A stretch of DNA of 64,000 bases from Prevotella sp. 885 (lineage in GTDB: Bacteria; Bacteroidota; Bacteroidia; Bacteroidales; Bacteroidaceae), in the NCBI RefSeq assembly GCF_002265625.1, contig NZ_NOVE01000001.1:62001-126000 (forward strand), read 5' to 3'. Shown piece after piece: positions 1 through 8,087 of this stretch. A program made the position numbers and the translations under genes. Each line of letters begins with the position of its first letter. Position 1 is the first letter of the stretch. Under the pieces are notes generated by a model. The model was not told where the DNA came from. It saw nothing but the letters and a program-made list of their open reading frames with translations, and did no database searches.

Positions 1-732
1 CGGCGTAAACTTCTTGGCTTTGAGGAACGAGCCCAGAGTGCCAGCCTCGTGCGTCTTCGCGAAAGCTCCCTTCTTGAGCAGACCGCCCTTTATCTTGGTG
101 TTAGAAAGGGCGTGGTTGCCTTCGATGAATATCTTGCGCACCTTCATCTTCTCCTTCTTGTCGATGATGACGTCGAGGATAACCTGATTTTTCTGCGATA
201 CGTCGTCGCGCTGGACAATCTGGATGTCGGCGTTCTTGAATCCCTTGTCGTCGAAGTATTTCTTGGCAAGAATCTTCGCGCGGTCAATCATGTTAGGCGT
301 AATCTGTGCGCCTTTGAGCAGTCCGAGTTTCTCCTCCATGTCCGTACGCTCCGACTTCTTCAGTCCCACGTAGTTGATGGTAGAGACACGCGGTCTCATC
401 TGTAGGTGGATATGGAGGTAGGCCTTGTCCTGTACGAGCGAGTCAACGGCAATGGACACCTCTGAGAAGAGTCCGTACTTCCAGTAGTGCTTGATAGCGT
501 CCGTTATCTCGTCGCCCGGCAGATCAATCTGCTGTCCCACGGACAGTCCTGAGATGCCGGTAAGCATATAGTCCTCATAGCCATCGGCTCCTGATACGGC
601 GATGCCTCCGATGGTTACGGAGCGTGGTGTTCCGGCATACGATATGTCGGGATATTGAATCTTGTCCTGCGCCATTGCTGCCATTGTGCACGCCATGACG
701 CATACAGTTGTCAAGACCTTCTTTATATTCAT
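1..732 (-). CDS. bamA: Outer membrane protein assembly factor BamA (N-terminal part, runs off the window)
   Basis: An open frame of 244 codons starts at 732 on the minus strand and is still open at base 1, so only the N-terminal part is present. It begins with a signal peptide (MNIKKVLTTVCVMACTM, then AAMAQ) and continues with POTRA-type repeats. The motifs GLSVGQQIDLPGDEI, VSTINYVGLKKSE and MKVRKIFIEGNHALS are typical of successive POTRA domains. BamA is the Omp85 core of the machine that folds beta-barrel proteins into the outer membrane; the barrel itself lies outside the window. It follows uppS on the same strand, the usual Bacteroidetes order. Family call is firm. Confidence 0.9.
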   Translation of the reverse strand, partial: MNIKKVLTTVCVMACTMAAMAQDKIQYPDISYAGTPRSVTIGGIAVSGADGYEDYMLTGISGLSVGQQIDLPGDEITDAIKHYWKYGLFSEVSIAVDSLVQDKAYLHIHLQMRPRVSTINYVGLKKSERTDMEEKLGLLKGAQITPNMIDRAKILAKKYFDDKGFKNADIQIVQRDDVSQKNQVILDVIIDKKEKMKVRKIFIEGNHALSNTKIKGGLLKKGAFAKTHEAGTLGSFLKAKKFTP

Positions 733-817
733 CTTTGTTTGCTTGGTTTCGGTTCTTTATCTTCTATGTTGTGGCGGGTGTCTTGTCTGATAAGGAGCTG
801 TTCCTTATTCGCCGTCG

Positions 818-1570
818 TTACGGCTTCTGCTGCTTCTCCTCTTCCTCCACCTGCGCCTCGGTTTTTCCGAATCGGCGCTGTCGGCTCTGATAGTCAGCGA
901 TGGCACGATGCAGTCCTTCCTCGTCGAAGTCAGGCCAGTAGGTTTCGGTGAAGTAAAGTTCGGAGTAGGCTATCTGCCACAGCAGGTAGTTGCTGATGCG
1001 CTCTTCGCCACCGGTGCGTATGAGCAGCTCGGGGTCGGGCATGAAAGCCGTGGCCATGTGCTCGGAGAGCGTCTCTTCGCTGATGTCCTCTGCCTTCAGC
1101 TTTCCTTCAGCCACCTCCAAGGCGATGTCGTGCGCCGCCTTCGTTATCTCCCAGCGTGAGGAATAGCTAAGAGCTATGACCATTGTCATGGCAGAGTTGG
1201 CAGCGGTATGCTCCATCGTCTGCTGCAATTTCTGCTGCACCTCTACGGGCAGCCTTTCTATGTCGCCGATAACCTCGAATCGCACGTTGTTCTTCATAAA
1301 TATCTCGTCCTCTAAGGAGGTGAGCACCAGTCCCATGAGAGCAGCCACTTCCGTGGCGGGTCGGTTCCAGTTTTCGGTGGAGAAGGTGTAGAGTGTGAGG
1401 TATTTCACGCCGAGACGTGTACATTCCGACGTAATCTTTCTCACAGCATCCACTCCAGCCTGATGGCCGAAGCTGCGTGGTTTTCCCCGCTCAGCCGCCC
1501 AGCGTCCGTTGCCGTCCATGATGATGGCAATGTGCTGTGGTATGCGGTTCATATCGAGTTGTTGGGTCAT
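818..1570 (-). CDS. uppS: Isoprenyl transferase (undecaprenyl diphosphate synthase)
   Basis: A 250-residue cis-prenyltransferase, normal family length. It condenses isopentenyl diphosphate onto farnesyl diphosphate to make the C55 carrier used for peptidoglycan and surface glycans. The N-terminal signature [12 protein letters not shown] (residues 14-25) holds the catalytic Asp19 and the phosphate-binding loop; FSTENWNRP and the late [15 protein letters not shown] block carry the other substrate-binding residues. The C-terminus ends in a Glu/Lys-rich tail. It lies between a DUF6089-like gene and bamA on the same strand and is probably cotranscribed with them. It also supplies the lipid carrier that the flippase at 53.9-55.3 kb would need. 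Confidence 0.96.
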   Translation of the reverse strand: MTQQLDMNRIPQHIAIIMDGNGRWAAERGKPRSFGHQAGVDAVRKITSECTRLGVKYLTLYTFSTENWNRPATEVAALMGLVLTSLEDEIFMKNNVRFEVIGDIERLPVEVQQKLQQTMEHTAANSAMTMVIALSYSSRWEITKAAHDIALEVAEGKLKAEDISEETLSEHMATAFMPDPELLIRTGGEERISNYLLWQIAYSELYFTETYWPDFDEEGLHRAIADYQSRQRRFGKTEAQVEEEEKQQKP

Positions 1571-1609
1571 AGCTATAAATAATAATTAATAAATAACAAT
1601 TAATAAATG

Positions 1610-2299
1610 TCACTCGTCCTCGTTGTGGCAAGTCCTGCATTTCGCCGAGAAGCTGTACGTCAGTGTTATCTGCAGTGTGGAGTAGCAGTCGGTGTTCTTG
1701 AACAGTCCGGTGCTCTCTATGCCGTACGGGTCTTTCTTTCCGTCAAGGTTGTCGCTGAGCGAGAAGTGCTCCGCCCACTCCACTCCGAGGTTGAGTCTTG
1801 GTCCTATCTTGTATTTCACGCCCAAGCCGAGTGGCATATTGGCGGTAAAGCAGTTGTCTGCGTCGCCTCCGGATGCGAACGTTGCACCCACTCCCACGAA
1901 GACGAAAGGTGTGAGGCGCTTTGCTCCGCGATAGTCGCGTCCGGTGCCGTAGGGCCAGAAGTTGTATTCGTATACGGCGCTGACGTCCACTAATGAACGG
2001 CTGAACTCATACGGATTGTCCTTCAGTTCGGGATAATACGTCTTGACGTCCTTCGACGTTCCCTTCAGCTTGCCGTACGAACCCGAGAACTTCAGTCCCA
2101 TGTACGGGCTCCATATCCTTCGCAACACCAGCGAAGCCATCGGCTGCTGGTTTTTCATTATGCTGCCGTTGAAGTCGCCCTGATACGACATCAGGCCCGC
2201 TCCCACACCTATCTCCATGCGATACTGGTCGTCGGTCTGCGCATTAAGGGCAGAAGCGGCTGCAAGGATGCACATTGATAAGGTAAGGCGTTGCTTCAT
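1610..2299 (-). CDS. DUF6089-like outer membrane beta-barrel protein
   Basis: A 229-residue protein read from ATG at 2299. The same frame is open upstream to 2497 but that part overlaps the preceding gene and has no signal peptide, so 2299 is preferred. A signal peptide (MKQRLTLSMCILAAASALNA) is followed by alternating beta strands, a PFVFVGVGATF strand, a NMPLGLGVKYKI strand and a C-terminal Cys-x-x-Cys (CRTCHNEDE). Length, strand pattern and the place beside uppS and bamA fit DUF6089 family proteins of Bacteroidetes, a predicted small barrel of unknown function. The gene starts 2 nt after the stop of the lipoprotein gene, so translation is probably coupled. Confidence 0.75.
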   Translation of the reverse strand: MKQRLTLSMCILAAASALNAQTDDQYRMEIGVGAGLMSYQGDFNGSIMKNQQPMASLVLRRIWSPYMGLKFSGSYGKLKGTSKDVKTYYPELKDNPYEFSRSLVDVSAVYEYNFWPYGTGRDYRGAKRLTPFVFVGVGATFASGGDADNCFTANMPLGLGVKYKIGPRLNLGVEWAEHFSLSDNLDGKKDPYGIESTGLFKNTDCYSTLQITLTYSFSAKCRTCHNEDE

Positions 2300-2301
2300 G
2301 A

Positions 2302-3717
2302 TTATTCGTAATATTCGTATTGTTCTTTCTTCCATCCGAGGCGGTTGGTGCGTCCGCGCCATGTCTCGCCGGTATTGCCATTGACAACCCAAAGGAAGTT
2401 GTTGCTGTCTACGCAGGCAGTATAGGCTCCTGAGACGAAGAATCCGGTTGGTGCAGTCACCACTGAGTCGGTCTGCCATGTGATGCCTCCGTCGCATGAA
2501 GTATAGAACTTCGGCAGGAAGACACGCTCGTCGTTGCCCATTACCATTATCTTTCCGTCGTAAGCCACGGCAGAGATGTTCTGCAAGAGCGGCAGTTCAT
2601 GACGGTTAAGCGAATTATGGTCGTAGAACATCCACGGCTGGTTCTCGCTGTATGCTGTGCCTTCGTCTATCTTGCCCCAGACGCTGAACGCCGTTGTGCT
2701 TGCTTCGGGCACGGAGCCTATGAGCAGTGTGCGGAAAGCATTGGGGTTGGTGGCGAGGGGAAGTGTGGCGTAAGCTATGTCGCCGTTGGGGAGAAGCGAA
2801 GCGCTCTCGTCAATGGAGGCTGTCTTCCATGTCTTTCCGCTGTCGTCGGAGCTGAGCATAACGCCCTCATTATTGTATGCGTAGAGGCGGATTGGGTTTG
2901 CAGCGATTATGCGTGCCACGCCAGCCTCGGCAGTTGTCTGTTGTGTCCATGTATTGCCGTCGGTGGTAGCCATCACCACGCCGTTGTCACAAACGAAGAG
3001 TGTGTCGTGCTTTACGGCTGCGGAACGGTAGGTTTCGGCAGCGAGAGGATGATTGAAGTTGGGTGTGGCGGCTGTCCATGCGTTGTCGCCGTCGGCTCTG
3101 TAGACTGTTGTCGTCGTGCCGTCGGAAGCGAGGAGGAAGCGGCGTGTGGTGCCTGACGCTGTGGTTACCACGAAGCTCTTCACGCCGCGGGCGCTGGTGA
3201 AGGCTGTGGGGTTAGGAAGCTTTGTCCAGTTGAACTTATCCGCCGGTTCCTGATGTACGTTTACGCGCACCTCATACTTGCGCACGGCGGCACCAGAGAG
3301 ACTGTAAACCTGCAGCTCTCTGGGTTTAGAGAAGTCGAGTGAGTCGGTGGTGCTGAGATATGAGAGCGAGTCGCTGGTCATGCTCTTCAGTACCAGTGAA
3401 CCGGAATTGACGCTGTTTGCGGATACGAGAATCTTGGTTGGGTCGACGCCGTAGGGCAGCGAGTCGGGATTGTAGATTACGCAGCGCTGCTGGTCGATGA
3501 CAAACTTATATGCGCTGAGCTTCACCGATGTGGTGTAAACGCTGTCCGCACCGTTGCTTGCCTTGACATGTACCGTCTTCTTGGCTGAGGTAACCGAGAA
3601 AGCCGTCACGGCGCTGTCGTCGGTGTATACATAGTCGCCGTCGTTGGTGTCGAGGCACGAAACGAGTGAGAAGAGTGCCGCGAGGAGCACTGCTATGTTA
3701 ATGGTCTTGCTTTTCAT
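2302..3717 (-). CDS. Lipoprotein with DUF6242-like beta-propeller
   Basis: About 471 residues from the Met at 3717 (an alternative ATG lies at 3726). The N-terminus is a lipoprotein signal with lipobox LVSC; the Cys is followed by an Asp/Asn-rich stretch (LDTNDGDY), as in Bacteroidetes outer-membrane and surface lipoproteins. The first 150 residues look like a beta-sandwich. The rest holds repeated BNR/sialidase-type blades, for example SSDDSGKTWK and SCDGGITW. This matches DUF6242-type proteins; the function is unknown. It is the first gene of the unit that runs through the DUF6089-like gene to uppS and bamA. Confidence 0.75.
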   Translation of the reverse strand: MKSKTINIAVLLAALFSLVSCLDTNDGDYVYTDDSAVTAFSVTSAKKTVHVKASNGADSVYTTSVKLSAYKFVIDQQRCVIYNPDSLPYGVDPTKILVSANSVNSGSLVLKSMTSDSLSYLSTTDSLDFSKPRELQVYSLSGAAVRKYEVRVNVHQEPADKFNWTKLPNPTAFTSARGVKSFVVTTASGTTRRFLLASDGTTTTVYRADGDNAWTAATPNFNHPLAAETYRSAAVKHDTLFVCDNGVVMATTDGNTWTQQTTAEAGVARIIAANPIRLYAYNNEGVMLSSDDSGKTWKTASIDESASLLPNGDIAYATLPLATNPNAFRTLLIGSVPEASTTAFSVWGKIDEGTAYSENQPWMFYDHNSLNRHELPLLQNISAVAYDGKIMVMGNDERVFLPKFYTSCDGGITWQTDSVVTAPTGFFVSGAYTACVDSNNFLWVVNGNTGETWRGRTNRLGWKKEQYEYYE

Positions 3718-3754
3718 TCTACTCAAAATATTCCCAATCTATAGTTTTTAGCTG

Positions 3755-3762
3755 CAAATTTA
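3755..3762 (-). promoter_or_regulatory. -7 promoter box TAAATTTG
   Basis: Read on the minus strand this is TAAATTTG, matching the Bacteroidetes consensus TAnnTTTG, about 38 nt upstream of the lipoprotein start at 3717. No clear TTG is seen at the usual -33 spacing. Confidence 0.5.
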
Positions 3763-3872
3763 ATCAGAATTCTGCAAATAGTGTGGTATTTCGTCTCTTA
3801 ATTATGCAATTTATTGATTAATAGTATGATTTTTAAGGTTGTTTAGGGTTTTAGGGCGGGTGTCCGAATTTT

Positions 3873-4240
3873 GAATTACAGCAGACAAGGCAAACATAGG
3901 AGGCTATGGCGTCTCGCCGTAGCCACGCACCCTCCCATAACATAACATCAATTAGCACCAGGTACAAAATTACGTATTACAGCCGTGTCCCGAGGGGACA
4001 CGTATACATCAGAAACCCACTGCAAGCTGCGAAGCAGCGCAGCTGTGGGATAAGCATCCCCTCACCCTCTCTTGGTTCCGCAAAGCGGGACCGACCATCA
4101 TCCTCAACATCATACGGGATGCGTCAGTCCCCCTTCGGGGAACTATATGGGTGGAGGTGTCGCACGTACCCACAGCTGCGCTGCTTCGCAGCTTGCAGTG
4201 GGTTTCATTATTATAGGTCCCGCTCCGCGGAACCCGCAGC
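3873..4240 (+). repeat. R1 multi-hairpin repeat, copy a
   Basis: A non-coding element made of seven GC-rich hairpins in series: H1 3902-3924, H2 3984-4002, H3 4016-4049, H4 4074-4092, H5 4126-4144, H6 4169-4202 and H7 4216-4234. H3 is the exact reverse complement of H6, and H4 is nearly the reverse complement of H7. The same chain recurs at 10.6-11.0, 18.05-18.18 (half), 18.7-19.1 and 44.2-44.6 kb. Weak open frames through it are by-products of the palindromes. Confidence 0.9.
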
Positions 4241-4259
4241 TCATACGATTTGCATTATC

Positions 4260-4318
4260 TTCCTGTCTAAAAAAAACATGTCTTCATGTCTTCCTGTCTA
4301 AAGACCCTGTCTTCCCGG
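4260..4318 (-). repeat. GACAGGAA short-repeat array (small)
   Basis: Minus-strand GACAGG or GACATG units begin at 4262, 4277, 4285, 4293 and 4306; the middle three are exactly 8 bp apart. The array lies just past the H7 end of R1 copy a. A larger version occupies 10492-10610 next to R1 copy b. Confidence 0.7.
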
Positions 4319-4327
4319 CTAAACACG

Positions 4328-4366
4328 AAAAAAGGGCTTCGCAATCTTAAATCGCGAAACCCTTTC
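4328..4366 (-). terminator. Intrinsic terminator of the Omp28/TlpA operon
   Basis: On the minus strand a stem (AAAGGGTTTCGC paired with GCGAAGCCCTTT) is followed by a T run. It lies about 50 nt past the stop at 4416. Confidence 0.8.
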
Positions 4367-4415
4367 TTATTATGTCAATGCTATGCGGCGATGCCGCTTA
4401 CATTCTTTCGTCTTA

Positions 4416-6485
4416 TTACTTAACGACAACCTTGCGTGTTGTACCGTCAGAGAGCTTGAGGATGTTGATGCCCTTAACAGGAGCAGAGATCTCTGAACCG
4501 TCAGCAGCGTAGCGAGCTACGACTGTAGCGTTCTCTGAAGTCTCAACGCCCTTGATGGCTGTTGCCTGACCCTTCGGGAGCTCGAGGAACTGGCACTGGT
4601 TAACCCATACGTTGTTGAGGTCAGCGTTGTAGTAGTTCTTGCCGTCAACTGTAACAACGAACGGAAGGCTTACGAAAGCCACTGCGTTAAGAGTGTTCTT
4701 GTTTTCGTTGTAGTTGTACTGCTTCTTAGGAATTGTAACCTCGTAAGTCATCTCGAAGTTGTCACCGTTCCAAGTGATCACATCACCCCAAGGAGCCTGA
4801 GTACCGATTACGCGGAGAACATTCTCGTGGTTGTATGTACCAATCCAGCCGTTGGGGCTGTACTGCTTTGACTTAACGCCGTTCTCAGTAACGTAGAGAC
4901 CGAGAGTTGCGCCTTCAAGGATCTTGCCAGCACCCTTAACACCCTTACCCTTAACGGTGATGTTCAGAGTAGCGTCCTTAAGGTTGGGGTTGTCACCAAC
5001 AGTGAGGTTGGTCTCCATCTGGAGGTTAACTACTGAAGGAGCAATCTCATCCTCCTGGTCGAGGAGGTTACCCATCTGTGTAGCGAAGCCGTCATAATCC
5101 TCAGTAGCGATGTTTGTAGCGAGCTGGTCGCCGCCCAAGTTGAAGCGGTTGAAGTTAGCTGAAGGATAGCCAGATGTAGAGTAGCCGATCAGAGGCTCTG
5201 CATTAGAGTTTGTGTAAGGATCCGGGTTGTTAGGATCGAGGTCACCATGGACAGCTACCCAAGCAACATCCTTACGGCTCTTAGCGAGAGCGCGGAGAGC
5301 TTCATAACCGTAGGGGCAGTAAACGCAGCTTGTGCTGGTGAACTGCTCTACGAGGTTATACTGACGAGGAGTAGTCTCAGTGTAAACACGGAACTGTGCA
5401 GCAGCAACGTCGTCGCTTGTGTCGCCAGAAGGATCCTCACCGTTAACTTTCTTCACCTTAACGCCAAGAACGTGTGCGCCGTTCTCGAGGTTGTACTCAG
5501 AGAGATCGAGGGTTGCACCCAACTTCACATACTCGTCGCTGATAGAACCATCCTTAGGCAATGTAAGCTCTGCTACTGCCTTGTTGTCGAGAAGAACGTC
5601 GAAGGAAGCGTTTGTACATGCCTTAGAACCAGAGTTGTTAACATAGAACTCGAACGGAAGCTTCTCGTCGGGCTTGAGCATCGGGTTGGTAGCAACCTGA
5701 GCAATGCTGAGGTCGTCGGGGAATCCGCCTTCCTTCTCAACGATGAGCTGGATACAGATAACGAACTCATTAGAAACCTGGTACCAACCAGTTCCCTGAC
5801 CGAGGTCACCATAAGCGAGAACGCCTGATGTGCCCGAACCAGCTGCGATAGGATAGCACTCGTCTGTGTACTTACCACCGCTCTGGGTTGACTTCTGTGT
5901 GTATGTGTAACCAAGTACAAGACCATTTGTAACGTCGTTTACGTCAAGAGCCTTATCGAAGGTCACCTCGTTCCACTGCTGGTCGAACTCGCCAGTTGTC
6001 TGGTCCTGTTTAGAAACCTTCTGTGAAGAAGCTGCCTTGCTTGTATAGAGAGTAGGGGTAGATTTACCGTTCACTTGCTCGATAGTGTAGAGCTCTACGT
6101 TAGCAGAAGAGCCAAGAGAAGCGTAGATGAGGTAACGAGCACCAACAATCTTAGCGCCCTTGAATTTAGCGAGGTCGCTTGCGTCCATTGCGTTGTAAAC
6201 GCCCTTAACCTTATTGCCTGCAGAAGGAAGACCGATACCGCCAGCCATTGTGCCTGATCCAGCAACACCTACTGTCTTCTGATTGGCGTTAAGCTTCTGG
6301 GGAGCAAGGCTCTTCTTAGCTACGTTAACCTGTGAAGGATCAACGACGTTGTGAAGCTTTACGTTGCCTGCCTTTGCTGTCACCATGTTGTGCTTGCTTA
6401 ACTGAACCGAAGAGGTCAGATACTGCGCATTAGCTGCAGATGCACTGAGCATAAGCGCGCAAAGTGAAAGTAAAATTCTGTTCAT
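4416..6485 (-). CDS. T9SS cargo protein with Omp28-like thioredoxin-fold domain
   Basis: A 689-residue secreted protein. A signal peptide ends near residue 20 (SASAANA-Q). Residues 375 to about 480 form an Omp28/thioredoxin-like domain with the motif CVYC (Cys387, Cys390) in the context QFTSTSCVYCPYG. The last 75 residues end as a type A T9SS sorting domain (VARYAADGSEI, then GINILKLSDGT and RKVVVK), so export through the type IX system and surface attachment or release are expected. It is the last gene of the operon that starts at 10332 and is followed by a strong terminator. The substrate is unknown; the Cys pair suggests thiol exchange or a structural disulfide. Confidence 0.8.
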   Translation of the reverse strand: MNRILLSLCALMLSASAANAQYLTSSVQLSKHNMVTAKAGNVKLHNVVDPSQVNVAKKSLAPQKLNANQKTVGVAGSGTMAGGIGLPSAGNKVKGVYNAMDASDLAKFKGAKIVGARYLIYASLGSSANVELYTIEQVNGKSTPTLYTSKAASSQKVSKQDQTTGEFDQQWNEVTFDKALDVNDVTNGLVLGYTYTQKSTQSGGKYTDECYPIAAGSGTSGVLAYGDLGQGTGWYQVSNEFVICIQLIVEKEGGFPDDLSIAQVATNPMLKPDEKLPFEFYVNNSGSKACTNASFDVLLDNKAVAELTLPKDGSISDEYVKLGATLDLSEYNLENGAHVLGVKVKKVNGEDPSGDTSDDVAAAQFRVYTETTPRQYNLVEQFTSTSCVYCPYGYEALRALAKSRKDVAWVAVHGDLDPNNPDPYTNSNAEPLIGYSTSGYPSANFNRFNLGGDQLATNIATEDYDGFATQMGNLLDQEDEIAPSVVNLQMETNLTVGDNPNLKDATLNITVKGKGVKGAGKILEGATLGLYVTENGVKSKQYSPNGWIGTYNHENVLRVIGTQAPWGDVITWNGDNFEMTYEVTIPKKQYNYNENKNTLNAVAFVSLPFVVTVDGKNYYNADLNNVWVNQCQFLELPKGQATAIKGVETSENATVVARYAADGSEISAPVKGINILKLSDGTTRKVVVK

Positions 6486-6539
6486 AATAATAGAATTATT
6501 TGGTGAATAATAGTGAAAATTTTCTGTTTATATTGCTCT

Positions 6540-7211
6540 TTACTTGACAATCTTGACTGTCTTGCCGTTAGAGAGCTTCACGATGTTCAGACCCTTCTGT
6601 GTGGTCTGGATCTGCTTGCCAGTGGCGTCGTAGATGCCAGTAACCTCAACATTCTGACCGTCCTTGATGCCGTTGATGGCTGTAGCGCCCTTTACGAAGT
6701 GGATGGTGATGGAAGGCATCGGATTTTCAAGGTCCTCATCGTCTATGCGTTCGAACGACTCGATACCCCACATGTTCTTGTTAATGTTATAGTACTCGAG
6801 CTTAACGTATACTTCGCAAACACCGTCTGCCTCAGGGAACCATTCAGACTTCAATGGCTTCACCTGGTTGGCATCCATAGCACCTGCCTCAGTACGTGTC
6901 ATGCCGCCCTTGATGCCTGACATACAGTTCATAGGGAAACAAATCTGATAGCTGCCACTGTCAATCTTCTTTACATTAACAAAAGCGCCTACACCTTGTC
7001 TCTCGTTAGTGTTGTTCTTTACGTATACTTCGTCAGCCACCTGAACAGCACCGAAGTCATCCTCCTCTACGTGGTTGGCTGTCCAAACTGTACCGCTCGG
7101 AATTTCCTTGCCGTCCTTGTCAATGAAAGAGAATGTTTTGTCCACCTGAGCGTATGAAGCTGTGGTGAACATTGCTGCTGCGATGAGCAGAAGTGATTTT
7201 ATTGATTTCAT
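6540..7211 (-). CDS. Small T9SS cargo protein, function unknown
   Basis: A 223-residue protein with a signal peptide (MKSIKSLLLIAAAMFTTASYA) and a beta-rich middle with three scattered cysteines and no CxxC. The C-terminal type A sorting domain (GIYDATGKQI, GLNIVKLSNGK, TVKIVK) closely resembles that of the next gene at 4416. It sits 54 nt before that gene and 34 nt after the Omp28-like lipoprotein gene, clearly within the operon. The middle resembles a jelly-roll or lectin-like sandwich in its strand pattern, but no family was recognised. Confidence 0.75.
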   Translation of the reverse strand: MKSIKSLLLIAAAMFTTASYAQVDKTFSFIDKDGKEIPSGTVWTANHVEEDDFGAVQVADEVYVKNNTNERQGVGAFVNVKKIDSGSYQICFPMNCMSGIKGGMTRTEAGAMDANQVKPLKSEWFPEADGVCEVYVKLEYYNINKNMWGIESFERIDDEDLENPMPSITIHFVKGATAINGIKDGQNVEVTGIYDATGKQIQTTQKGLNIVKLSNGKTVKIVK

Positions 7212-7245
7212 AATAGTTTACTTTTTTTGAATGTGTTAAGTGTGT

Positions 7246-8076
7246 TTACTTTTCAGTTTCTCCCTCGTGCACCACGAGGTGCTTCTTGGCTACGTTCTCC
7301 ACGCCGCCGTCGTTGTAGACGAATGCTACGATGGCGATGTTGTCTGCATTCCAAGCCTCGGGCAGAACATACTGATACTGCTTTGTTGTGGTCTCGCCTT
7401 CCTTTACGGTCACGTCCTCGCCCCATGTGCCGTTAACTGCAACACGGAATACGTGGTTGTGGATATACTCCTTATTGGCGCTTCCGTCCGGCATCATCTG
7501 CAAAGCCGGTACGCCGTCCTCCACAATCCATACCTGAAGCTTGCCGTTCACTGTTCCGTTAACGCCGTCAGCTCCCACAGTTGTGGTGAGTGTGCGTGTT
7601 GCGGCATCGTATGCGTTGGCGATTTTCACGGAGAGGTTAGCCTTTTCAGAGATGATGGTGCCCACCATAGCAGCCCAGTTGTTGTAGTGGCTGTCCGGCG
7701 AAGTCTTTCTGTTGAAGATCACCCAAGGCTGTCCCATCTTGTTCTCCTTGTCCCAACGTGTGTAATACTCGTTGCCGGTGTCGGTCATCAGACCCACAGT
7801 CTTCGAGTTGCCTGCGAATCCGAGCGGACCGCTGTGGATGCCCACTGCGATGACGTTGTCCTCGCCGTAAGTCTCCACGATGCTGTTGATGATTTCCGTA
7901 CCGGTGGGGCAGTTAATGCAACGCTGTCCAGTGAAGTCCTCGATGAGGATGGCGCGTCCCACTTCCGCCGGCTTTACGTATATGAGTCGGTCTCCCTCGT
8001 CAATGTTGCTGCACGAAGCGGCAGCCATTGCCATAGCGGCTGTTGCCACGCCGAGGAATAAGTTCTTTATTTTCAT
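7246..8076 (-). CDS. Omp28-related lipoprotein with CxxC
   Basis: A 276-residue lipoprotein. The lipobox AASC places the lipidated Cys at position 22, followed by SNIDEGD, which suggests outer-membrane or surface placement. Residues 40-150 hold an Omp28/thioredoxin-like domain with the motif CINC (Cys53, Cys56) in the context EDFTGQRCINCPTG. The C-terminal half is a beta-sandwich. Omp28 was first described as an outer-membrane adhesin candidate in Porphyromonas; the redox role is not established. It is 11 nt from the DUF6029-like gene, so the two are translationally close. Confidence 0.82.
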   Translation of the reverse strand: MKIKNLFLGVATAAMAMAAASCSNIDEGDRLIYVKPAEVGRAILIEDFTGQRCINCPTGTEIINSIVETYGEDNVIAVGIHSGPLGFAGNSKTVGLMTDTGNEYYTRWDKENKMGQPWVIFNRKTSPDSHYNNWAAMVGTIISEKANLSVKIANAYDAATRTLTTTVGADGVNGTVNGKLQVWIVEDGVPALQMMPDGSANKEYIHNHVFRVAVNGTWGEDVTVKEGETTTKQYQYVLPEAWNADNIAIVAFVYNDGGVENVAKKHLVVHEGETEK

Positions 8077-8087
8077 GATGAGAATGA

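Noticed and set aside
4072-4350. Small plus-strand reading frame across R1 copy a (and similar frames at 10637-11080, 18784-19122, 44235-44699)
   Set aside because: The predicted peptides are translations of the hairpin palindromes; they occur on both strands, start at different places in each copy, and have no ribosome site or protein-like composition.
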